A DNA stretch of 15,554 nt from Candidatus Dojkabacteria bacterium UBA5232 (GTDB lineage Bacteria; Patescibacteriota; Dojkabacteria; SC72): the NCBI GenBank assembly GCA_002409215.1, contig DHUO01000033.1:1-15554 (forward strand). Direction: 5' to 3'. Both the position numbers and the translations under genes were made by a program. Positions within the stretch are counted from its first letter, which is position 1; every line of letters begins with the position of its first letter. A model generated the notes under the pieces. That model was not told the origin of the DNA. It searched no databases and was given only the letters and a program-made list of their open reading frames with translations. This document shows positions 5,264 through 12,783 of this stretch, piece after piece.

Positions 5264-8098
5264 ATGTATGATAAAAAGATTTTTTGGAAGAAAATAAAAG
5301 GATTCTTTCTAAAGAATAAAAAAATAGTATTGAGAATTATCTTGGTTTTATTGGTCGTATTGGTCTTCATATTGTTTTTCAACGAATTTTTTCTAAAGGG
5401 GAAGTACATAAGTGCAGGGGCATTTCTTTATATCTGGTATCCATGGGCGACTGTAAAACCATCTTTTATTGAAGGTGTAAGGAATGCAATTGTTTCAGAT
5501 TGGGTGGATTATTGGGTCGCTGGTTTCTCATATGTGAAAAATGCTAGTCTTAATTCGCTTATAGATGGTTATAACGTAAGATCTAGCTGGGGAATGCCAG
5601 CTTCAAGTATAATGGGAATTGTAAGTATTCATGAGCCACTTATGTTGATTTTAGTAAAGTCCTTTGGTGAGTTCTTGGGCTCTACATTACTGTTTATTAT
5701 AAAACCTTTCATAGGTTTTATTGGAATGCTTCTGTTATCGAAAAAATTGAATATTCATAAATTTGTCGCCCTTGTTGGTTCTGCAGCTTTTGCATTTAGT
5801 ATACCAGTAATATCCTATACTTATGGAAGTGCTATTATAGGGACTATTGCACTACCGTTTATTTTTTATGCATGTCTTCGTCTAGAAGAAGAATTTAGTC
5901 CTATGAATGTATTGCTCTATATCCTTCCCGTTATTTGGCTTCTAACCTGTGCTTTTCCTTCTTCGATTATGTATGGAGTTATATTCTCTTTCTTCTTTTT
6001 CATAACCCTAATTATTTTTAAACAGGGGATGGAGAAGAAGAAGAAGATAGGAATTATTATGTTATTTGCTATTATAAATATTCTTATTTTAGGACTTTGG
6101 GCATGGAGTTTACTTCCTAATTTTGTTAATCTAAGGGCGTTTGATTTGGATTATAGAGGAGCTCACGGTCTTAAGAAATTAGCAAAGCAACATTTTTTAC
6201 AATGGATATATCCCAACTATTGTGGTAATGGAACATCAATTACTTGGATTTGTGGCTCTAACTGGATAGAAACTTCTATGTCATCAGGCTTCGTTTCATT
6301 GTTGATGCTCTTTTTTGGTTCACCTTGGATATTTTTGAAAAGTAGAAGAAAAGATAAATACAAATTATTCAGCTTTCTTTTTGTCATTATTATAATTTTT
6401 TGCCTTATTTTCAATCTCTTTAATATCAATAATTTGCTTTCTAAACTTCCGATTTTCTCAATTACTCCTAATACTAGACTGGTTTTTCTTCTTCCATTTT
6501 TTGTTTCTCTTGCAGGTATATTCTCCTTCTCGCATATAGTAAACGCATTTACAAAGAAAGAGAATCAAAAGAAAATAATTAAAATCTGGATAATCTCAGG
6601 GATAGGTATCTTAGGAACGTTCATGTTTTATAGTAATGGTATCATTAAGCATCTAAGACTTATGGATAGAGGTATCCTTAAACAGGACTTTATTCATTTT
6701 CTTCTTGTTGCAATAGTAGCTATGATACTAATACTTGCAACATTATATATTAAGAAGAAGCATTGGAAGGCAGTTTTTTTAGTTGCATTGTGTTTTCTTA
6801 GTGCATTTGATTTGTACTATTACAATTCCAAATTCCTACCTTATCAGAAAAAAGAAGAAATCTTTCCAATAACAGAAGGGATAGAGTATTTACAGGATAA
6901 CATGGAGAAGCAAGATAGAATGTTTGCAATAGAAAGAGTTTTTTTGCCAAATACGAACTATTATTACGGTATTAATTCTTTAACAGGACATGATTGGAGG
7001 ACAAAAGCTTTTAATGAAGCAATGCAACCAATAGAAAATGGTATATTTGCAAAAGCAGGTACGATGCAATTTTTTAGTAGGGAAAAAGTTTTACTTTCTT
7101 CTCCAGGGTTAAAGAATTATTTACGATTTAATAGGGTCAAATACATTGTACAAGCACCTTCATCCCTAGGCCCTGATACTGATCCGCTATTTCTTCAACC
7201 ATATGTGAGTGACTATATATCTATTGAGAAACCAATTAAATATACGATTACATTGGATCGAGAAGAAGTTCTTCAATTTATCGAGTTAAATGGTCAATGT
7301 GATGTCAATTATAAAGAAATTTTCAAAGCAGAGGATATCAAAATAACCGTTATTGATGAGGAGTCAAAATCTACAGTTCTTCCTATACTAGATTTAAAGT
7401 CTTCTTGTTCTGTTAATAATAATATACTTCAAATTCAAACACCAAGGATACCTTTAATAGAAGGTTCTAAAATAGAGTTAGAAATAGCAAATTCAAGGAA
7501 TTGGAAACTAGCTGTATACTCTCTTAGAGATTTAAGGAAAGAGACAACGTTGGAAGGTCGTAATGACATTTTTGAATTAGTAGGTAGGATATATTCTGAG
7601 AGTGAGAACGTAGATGTATACAAAGAAGTATATAATAAAGGAGATTTATTAATTCATGAGATTTCGGATCAAACATCTACAGCCTATTTTTATTCTTGCA
7701 GTGGATTTGACAAGAACGAATGTATTAAGAAGTTAAAGGATTTCAAGATAGAAAACCCAAAAGATTTAACTCAGTTTAATGACATTTTTGAAGAGTTTGA
7801 AGAAGTACCATTTATTGATTATTCAGAGGGTAAGATGTCTCTAGATACTTCTAAGCTTAATAGTAGTGGGGTTATCATTTTAACGGATAATTATTTTAAG
7901 GGTTGGGGCAGCAAGGAGGGGGAAGTTTTCCAAGGGTTTATAGGTAGCTTAAATGTGTTTGTTGAAAACCCTATAGATGTAGTTAAATTAACTTATACTA
8001 ACGAGTATCTTTTGCCAGGTATAGTAATTTCATTTCTATCCACAGGTATTCTTGCAGGTGTTTTATTGATAGTAAGAAAGAAAAAGCTATTTTTGTAA
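5264..8098 (+). CDS. YfhO-like polytopic membrane protein, putative GT-C transferase
   Basis: A 944-residue protein. A first helix (about 20-42) precedes a loop with WYPW (58-61), then the SSWGMPASS loop (107-115), where YfhO and related GT-C proteins have their FGMP-type motif. About ten further hydrophobic segments reach residue 518. A FDLYYYN segment (515-521) then leads to FPITEGIEYLQ, a typical YfhO junction. The large C-terminal outer part (about 520-915) includes a beta-rich insert around 655-755. It closes with ILTDNYFKGW, the usual YfhO edge, and a last helix (about 918-938). In Bacillus and Listeria, YfhO-type proteins transfer sugars from undecaprenyl phosphate to wall or lipoteichoic polymers outside the cell; this role is inferred here. 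It follows the UPF0104 gene by 14 nt, and its last 12 bases overlap the convergent GT2. Several cysteines lie in the outer domain. Confidence 0.8.
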   Translation: MYDKKIFWKKIKGFFLKNKKIVLRIILVLLVVLVFILFFNEFFLKGKYISAGAFLYIWYPWATVKPSFIEGVRNAIVSDWVDYWVAGFSYVKNASLNSLIDGYNVRSSWGMPASSIMGIVSIHEPLMLILVKSFGEFLGSTLLFIIKPFIGFIGMLLLSKKLNIHKFVALVGSAAFAFSIPVISYTYGSAIIGTIALPFIFYACLRLEEEFSPMNVLLYILPVIWLLTCAFPSSIMYGVIFSFFFFITLIIFKQGMEKKKKIGIIMLFAIINILILGLWAWSLLPNFVNLRAFDLDYRGAHGLKKLAKQHFLQWIYPNYCGNGTSITWICGSNWIETSMSSGFVSLLMLFFGSPWIFLKSRRKDKYKLFSFLFVIIIIFCLIFNLFNINNLLSKLPIFSITPNTRLVFLLPFFVSLAGIFSFSHIVNAFTKKENQKKIIKIWIISGIGILGTFMFYSNGIIKHLRLMDRGILKQDFIHFLLVAIVAMILILATLYIKKKHWKAVFLVALCFLSAFDLYYYNSKFLPYQKKEEIFPITEGIEYLQDNMEKQDRMFAIERVFLPNTNYYYGINSLTGHDWRTKAFNEAMQPIENGIFAKAGTMQFFSREKVLLSSPGLKNYLRFNRVKYIVQAPSSLGPDTDPLFLQPYVSDYISIEKPIKYTITLDREEVLQFIELNGQCDVNYKEIFKAEDIKITVIDEESKSTVLPILDLKSSCSVNNNILQIQTPRIPLIEGSKIELEIANSRNWKLAVYSLRDLRKETTLEGRNDIFELVGRIYSESENVDVYKEVYNKGDLLIHEISDQTSTAYFYSCSGFDKNECIKKLKDFKIENPKDLTQFNDIFEEFEEVPFIDYSEGKMSLDTSKLNSSGVIILTDNYFKGWGSKEGEVFQGFIGSLNVFVENPIDVVKLTYTNEYLLPGIVISFLSTGILAGVLLIVRKKKLFL

Positions 8099-9037
8099 TA
8101 ATTCTCTAATCTTTCTTACGAATTTAACAACAGTATTTTTTAATATTTTATTATTAATAGCTCTACTCCATATTTTATACCCAGGGTTTTCAGTAATTTT
8201 TTCAAGTTGTTTTTTCTTTTCATTTTCAAATAACTCTTCATAAAAACTTTTAATGGGTGCCAAATCTACACTTTTGACAGTTATCTCTTTCTCTTTGAAA
8301 TAATCATCAGTTATTTCCCTTGACTCAAGCCATTTTCCGTAATTCTCTTCATTATATGTATCAGTATGATCATTTCTCCTTTTATACTCAGAAACAAGTG
8401 TGTCTAATTGAACAAAAGAAAATTCTTTTTTGAACATTAGTTGCTTCAAAAAATGCCAATCCTCTAAATAATCCATTTCCTCATTAAATTGTATTCCTTC
8501 TAAGAGTGATCTCTTGACAACAAAAGTGTTAAAGGGGATGAAGTTTTCTAAGATTAATAATGATTTTGAAAATTCCTGATATGCTCTTTTAGATTTTGAA
8601 ACTTTATACAAGTATTCTTCTCCTGAGATGTTTTTTTCTAATCTCTCTATAACATCAATACTCCTTCCGAATGCGAATGTCTTATTCTTTTGCTCCATAG
8701 CATTTATTAATGTTGTTCCCATGTTAGGGTAGTATATATCATCATCATCTAGGAACGATATATATTCACAATCTAAATTTTCTAGTGCTACATTTAATGG
8801 GTATGACCTATTTCCTTGCTTCTCTCTTACAACAATTGGTTTGATATTAAGCATCTCCCGATAAGGTTTCAAGAAAGCAATTGTATTTTCTATTGATTCC
8901 TCGTTATCGCTATGTATTGTTAACAAGACTGACAGGTTCTCATATGTTTGTGCAATCAAAGAGTTAAGAGTATTCTTTAACTCTAAATCTACCTCTTTAC
9001 CTTGTGTTCTGACTATTACAGTCCATTTTTTTACCAT
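8087..9037 (-). CDS. Family 2 glycosyltransferase with basic C-terminal tail
   Basis: A 316-residue GT-A enzyme. It opens with WTVIVRTQG, then NTLNSLIAQTYENL (the S..qtY.n usual in GT2), has GNRSYPLN before the central strand, the metal-binding DDDD at about 97-100 in YISFLDDDD, and LEDWHFL at about 188-194, where the Glu-Asp pair gives the catalytic base. It has no membrane helix, but the C-terminus ends in a basic amphipathic stretch (VVKFVRKIRELLQK) that may bind the membrane. Donor and acceptor are unknown. The ATG directly abuts the TAA of the upstream GT2 (TAAATG), so the pair is probably translationally coupled. Its TAG stop is made from a Leu codon of the convergent YfhO-like gene. 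Confidence 0.87.
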   Translation of the reverse strand: MVKKWTVIVRTQGKEVDLELKNTLNSLIAQTYENLSVLLTIHSDNEESIENTIAFLKPYREMLNIKPIVVREKQGNRSYPLNVALENLDCEYISFLDDDDIYYPNMGTTLINAMEQKNKTFAFGRSIDVIERLEKNISGEEYLYKVSKSKRAYQEFSKSLLILENFIPFNTFVVKRSLLEGIQFNEEMDYLEDWHFLKQLMFKKEFSFVQLDTLVSEYKRRNDHTDTYNEENYGKWLESREITDDYFKEKEITVKSVDLAPIKSFYEELFENEKKKQLEKITENPGYKIWSRAINNKILKNTVVKFVRKIRELLQK

Positions 9038-9937
9038 TTATAAAACCCATCTAAAGTTAGTATAGTCTTGATTTTTATCAACAAAATCTTTGTAGAAAGT
9101 TCTCTTCTTAAGCTTTCTTCTCATTGATTCATACTTCTTTACAATTTCTTCAAAATGGGGGTCTTCCTCTCCAAACAATTTCATATATGCCTCTACGTCT
9201 GAATCTCTGGCAAACTTATATCTCAAGTATAACTCTGCAGCTTGTTTGTTTATCCTTGTAAACTCACTCTCTTTAGAAACATCTGTATCTTGTGTCAAAT
9301 GTGTAAACTTTGCGTTTGGAAGAGTCATTATTTTGTATCTTTTCATTCTCATACGTATAGAAATATCAACATCCTCACCATACATGAAAATATTCTCATC
9401 AAACATTCCTATCTTTTCAAATGGTTCTATCCTTATTACCAATCCTGCTCCTGAAGTCCAATTGGTTTCTAAGCTGAGAGGATTATAACTCTTAGGATTC
9501 TCGCTCGGAAATTGCTTGAGTTCCAGTAGCCCCCATCTAATATCCTTAAGACTGTCTAAGTATCGTGAGATATTTATTATAAGGTCGGAATGTAGAATAC
9601 TGTCTGGGTTTAGGATTATAAAAAAATCTTTATAAACTTTCTTGTTTTTCCTATATATTTCATTATGGCCTTTACCAAAACCGTAATTCCTTTGTTTGGA
9701 TAATTTCAAACTAATACCATTTATCTCTTTAAAGTTCTTGCATTCTTTTAAGACTTTATTATATTCATTCTCATTCTCTGATTGATCGACTAGAAAAAAA
9801 CTAACCTTTTGATCTTTCACATCTAAGTTTTTGATGCTACCTAAAAGTTTAGGCAAATGACCAGAGGAGAAATATAGAATGATTTGTATGTTAATTATAT
9901 TCTCTTTCATCACATCTTGATGTTTCCATTTTATCAT
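9038..9937 (-). CDS. Rhamnosyltransferase-like family 2 glycosyltransferase
   Basis: A 299-residue GT2 of the WbbL/rhamnosyltransferase-like group. Visible are IQIILYFSSGHLPKLLGSI at the N-terminus, RNYGFGKGHNE (the n.G.g.g.N motif before the DXD), IILNPDS (metal site, NPD), a TSGAGLVIR strand, and GMFDENIFMYGEDVDISIR, whose E-D-V-D segment holds the catalytic base. The charged C-terminal 80 residues have no recognisable domain. dTDP-rhamnose is a plausible donor because rfbA and rfbB lie in the same window, but this is inference. ATG 9937 is preferred because a -10-like TATAAT sits 9 nt upstream; the Met at residue 10 (9910) is an alternative nearer the usual GT2 N-terminus. First gene of a two-gene minus-strand operon. 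Confidence 0.87.
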   Translation of the reverse strand: MIKWKHQDVMKENIINIQIILYFSSGHLPKLLGSIKNLDVKDQKVSFFLVDQSENENEYNKVLKECKNFKEINGISLKLSKQRNYGFGKGHNEIYRKNKKVYKDFFIILNPDSILHSDLIINISRYLDSLKDIRWGLLELKQFPSENPKSYNPLSLETNWTSGAGLVIRIEPFEKIGMFDENIFMYGEDVDISIRMRMKRYKIMTLPNAKFTHLTQDTDVSKESEFTRINKQAAELYLRYKFARDSDVEAYMKLFGEEDPHFEEIVKKYESMRRKLKKRTFYKDFVDKNQDYTNFRWVL

Positions 9938-9946
9938 ATATTGTAT

Positions 9947-9952
9947 ATTATA
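9947..9952 (-). promoter_or_regulatory. -10 box (TATAAT) for the two-GT2 operon
   Basis: On the minus strand these bases read TATAAT, 9 nt before the ATG at 9937, again predicting an almost leaderless transcript. The 54-bp region 9938-9991 must also hold the promoter of the divergent gene at 9992, for which I see no clear -10. The run of alternating T and A makes the exact hexamer uncertain. Confidence 0.45.
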
Positions 9953-9991
9953 TATCTAATGAATCTTAATTCAGATTAACAGACCATTTTT

Positions 9992-11839
9992 ATGAAGGTA
10001 GTTTTTCAAGATTTTATAGGGTGGAAAGATAAACCTCATGCAGAGAGGGAACTAGGCTATAGGATGGAGAATGCAGCCAAGAAAATAGGGGTAGAAGGTC
10101 TTTATACAGATGATTACGATAAGATTGAGAAATTTAAACCAGATATTGTATTCCCTCTTCATCATTTTACACCAAAGTTATTTGATGCATATACAATAGG
10201 GTGTATGTGGAATCCAGCAGACTTTATACTGGAAGCAGACAGGGCAGATGGGGTTTACCCTCTTGAAAATATAAAGTCCTATGATGCTTTTGCAGTTGCA
10301 TCTGCCCAAATAAAAAATTTTCTATCAAGCTTATGCTTCAAATCGCCCTTTAAGAGAGAGATTTATGAAATATATCCTACCTCTACATATTCTAAATATT
10401 CTCCTGTATCTGATTTTAAAAAGGTCACCTATATTGGTTCGAACTGGCAATTAAAGAGACATAGTGAATTGTTTCTAAAGAGTGATAAGATTGCAGTTTA
10501 TGGCCCCAGAAAAAACTGGGAATATATTATCAATGAGGGCAGAAATTATTGTGGTGAAGTACCGTTTGGTTCTAGTTATGTACGTAATGTTTATAGGAGT
10601 AACGGTATAGGATTATGTTTTCACGGAGAAAATCATCTTAAGGATAACATCCCTAATATGAGAGTTTTCGAAATGGCGGCATCAGGTGTATTAATCTTTG
10701 CTGACAAACTACCGTTTATTGAAGAACACTTTGGTGATTCTGTCAGATATATTGATACAAGCCAAGACACTGAATCGATAATAGAACAGATAGATTATCA
10801 ATATAACTGGGTCCTAAAAAACAAATCAAAAGCAAAGGAGATGGCTGTACATGCTAACGAGATTTTTAATAAAAACTTTACTTTAGAGAAACTACTAAAG
10901 GATATTTTTGCATCTTACGAAGGGAGATCACAGTTGTCTTCTTTAAAAGAGCAAAAGTCTTCTGTCGAAATTATTGTTCGTACTGATGGAAATAGACCTA
11001 GATTACAACATTCAATTGAGTCTTTTGCTAGTCAGATTTATAAAAACCTTATAATAACTTTTGTATATTGGGGTAACAATAAAAAAGAGTTTGAAAAGAA
11101 AATAGCAGAGATAGTACCTACTACTTTAAGATATAGAATTCTAGAAATGAAGGGAAGAAAAGATAGGAGCTTTAATTTGTATCACGGTATTAGTTCTTCA
11201 ACTGCAGATTTTATTGGTATATGTGATGATGATGATATCTTATTTAAAGATCACATTAGTTCTTTGGTTAAGATGTTAGAGCAAGATAAAGAACTAGCTG
11301 TAGCATATTCAGGTGTAATTATGAATGAAATCTCTAAGAGAGGGAATAACAGAGAATTGTTTTTCTTCCATGACTTTAGCCATTTCAATGAAAAGAGTTA
11401 TATAACTAGCAACAGCTACCTTGTAAGAAGGACTAAACTTCCTCATCAGATATTTGGGAATGAAATTCCCAATGTATCTACAGGTGAAGACAGAATGTTT
11501 TTAGATTTAATATACTTTGATAAAGGTAAGTTCGCTTTCTCGGAGAGGTCAACATCATTGTTTTTTAGGGATTTAGTTCACCAGGACAATATTAGTAGTA
11601 ATATTAAGGAATGGAAAAAGAATCAATCCTTCTATAAAGCTTTTTTAAAAGAGTCCTCTCTTGAGAAGGACTACCTTCATTATAGGAGTAAAGCGAAGAA
11701 AGTGCAGGAAGAGCCTGAAAAAGAATCTAAGAGAGTTACTATCTTGAAGAAGATTTTTGAGAAATTAATACCTTTTAGAATTAGGAGATTTATTCTTCTT
11801 CTAGTAAAACAGTTAGTTCAAAGCTCCGAAAAGATTTAA
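9992..11839 (+). CDS. Two-domain glycosyltransferase: CgeB-like GT-B fused to GT2 (GT-A)
   Basis: A 615-residue protein joining two glycosyltransferase folds. Residues 1-310 resemble CgeB/DUF3880-type enzymes: a Rossmann start (MKVVFQDF), a segment VTYIGSNWQLKR opening the second half, and the donor-site region NMRVFEMAASGVLIFAD (about 221-237), the Glyco_trans_1_2 signature with its conserved Glu. Residues from about 322 form a GT2 domain: VEIIVRTDGNRPRL, SFASQIYKNL, a metal-binding DDDD at about 411-414, and GEDRMF at about 497-502 with the catalytic acidic pair. A basic amphipathic tail (about 585-612) closes the protein. Both active-site sets look intact, so it may add two different sugars in turn. 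It is transcribed alone, divergent from the GT2 pair and convergent with the kinase-like gene, whose end it overlaps by 4 nt. No Shine-Dalgarno is visible at its ATG. Confidence 0.83.
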   Translation: MKVVFQDFIGWKDKPHAERELGYRMENAAKKIGVEGLYTDDYDKIEKFKPDIVFPLHHFTPKLFDAYTIGCMWNPADFILEADRADGVYPLENIKSYDAFAVASAQIKNFLSSLCFKSPFKREIYEIYPTSTYSKYSPVSDFKKVTYIGSNWQLKRHSELFLKSDKIAVYGPRKNWEYIINEGRNYCGEVPFGSSYVRNVYRSNGIGLCFHGENHLKDNIPNMRVFEMAASGVLIFADKLPFIEEHFGDSVRYIDTSQDTESIIEQIDYQYNWVLKNKSKAKEMAVHANEIFNKNFTLEKLLKDIFASYEGRSQLSSLKEQKSSVEIIVRTDGNRPRLQHSIESFASQIYKNLIITFVYWGNNKKEFEKKIAEIVPTTLRYRILEMKGRKDRSFNLYHGISSSTADFIGICDDDDILFKDHISSLVKMLEQDKELAVAYSGVIMNEISKRGNNRELFFFHDFSHFNEKSYITSNSYLVRRTKLPHQIFGNEIPNVSTGEDRMFLDLIYFDKGKFAFSERSTSLFFRDLVHQDNISSNIKEWKKNQSFYKAFLKESSLEKDYLHYRSKAKKVQEEPEKESKRVTILKKIFEKLIPFRIRRFILLLVKQLVQSSEKI

Positions 11840-12783
11840 TCTAACTTTTTGCCTTGTAGTCTATATCTAATTTTACGATATTTTTCTAAAATCTTCCAAA
11901 TCATTCCCTTCTTGAAGGATCTGAATTCTTCAATTTCTGAAGTAATCTTTTTTTCAAATGTCTCTTTTTCTTCTTTCGCTTTGAGAATATCCTCTTTTAG
12001 TAATTGAATCTCTTCTTTTTTAATTTCAATTTCTTTTTTCATATCTAAAACATCGACATCAATACTTGAAAGTGGGTATACAGGATGATTTTGTCTTTTG
12101 ACAACCACTTTATTCTGGAAATGCCCTTCCCAAGCATAGTACTGTTTGATATCCTCTGTCTTTTCTATATACTCCTTTAAAAAATCCTCTATTGACTGAA
12201 AATTTCTAGAAGTGCTGTTTATATAAAGGACTACAAGAGCCCTAAACAATACGAAATCTTTAGGTATTGGAAAGTCATAACACCACTCATAATCAAAGAA
12301 ATGAGCTTTTTCTTTTGAATCTATTATAAAATTACTTAGATTCAAATCTAGTATTCCTTCCTTTAAACAAATATATTCTTTATCTTTATCAACTTTCCCA
12401 AAAATATTCTCAAAATCTTTCCCTAAAGAACATTTTACTGTGGGGATTGAATCTAATAATCCTATATAATATGTCATCAGGGCATGAAATTCTTTATTAG
12501 AATTTGCAGAAGAAACCTGTTCGTGCAGTGAGACACCTTTAATAAAAGGAAATTCAACAGTATACTCACCTGTTTGTTTGATAGGTACAACCTCGAACTT
12601 CTTACTAATATTCTTTATTCTTTGATAAGTATTTATAAGATTTTGTATAGCCTCCTTGGAGTGAATGTTTCCCTTCTTTTCTACTTTTAAGTTACCTTTA
12701 CTATCTTGGGATATAGTAGTTCTAAGACTAACTTCCTTTTTCCTTGTTTTGCTAAATTTCGTATATATTATTGTTTTATCCAT
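11836..12783 (-). CDS. WbdD-like kinase domain with C-terminal coiled coil
   Basis: A 315-residue protein with the marks of a small-molecule/protein kinase fold. A basic N-lobe strand holds a likely ATP-binding Lys (36 or 37, in LKVEKKG). The catalytic loop reads LDLNLSN with Asp146 and Asn151 at the kinase spacing. HFFDYEW holds Asp164 as the metal-binding Asp of the DFG position. From about 245 to 290 a Glu/Lys-rich heptad-like stretch predicts a coiled coil, then the basic tail GMIWKILEKYRKIRYRL. In E. coli O8/O9a, WbdD is a methyltransferase-kinase-coiled-coil protein that caps and measures mannan chains; the methyltransferase gene just upstream completes the same order. ATG 12783 is chosen over a TTG at 12792; it lies inside the end of the methyltransferase (AATGGATAA, 8-nt overlap). 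Kinase activity and the capping role are inferred. Confidence 0.72.
   Translation of the reverse strand: MDKTIIYTKFSKTRKKEVSLRTTISQDSKGNLKVEKKGNIHSKEAIQNLINTYQRIKNISKKFEVVPIKQTGEYTVEFPFIKGVSLHEQVSSANSNKEFHALMTYYIGLLDSIPTVKCSLGKDFENIFGKVDKDKEYICLKEGILDLNLSNFIIDSKEKAHFFDYEWCYDFPIPKDFVLFRALVVLYINSTSRNFQSIEDFLKEYIEKTEDIKQYYAWEGHFQNKVVVKRQNHPVYPLSSIDVDVLDMKKEIEIKKEEIQLLKEDILKAKEEKETFEKKITSEIEEFRSFKKGMIWKILEKYRKIRYRLQGKKLD

Noticed and set aside
9246..9488. Open plus-strand frames inside the rhamnosyltransferase-like gene.
   Set aside because: They are antisense to clear GT2 catalytic motifs and show no family features of their own.
11220..11236. A GAT repeat as a possible microsatellite.
   Set aside because: It encodes the DDDD metal-binding motif of the GT2 domain; an equivalent run encodes the same motif in the GT2 at 8087-9037.
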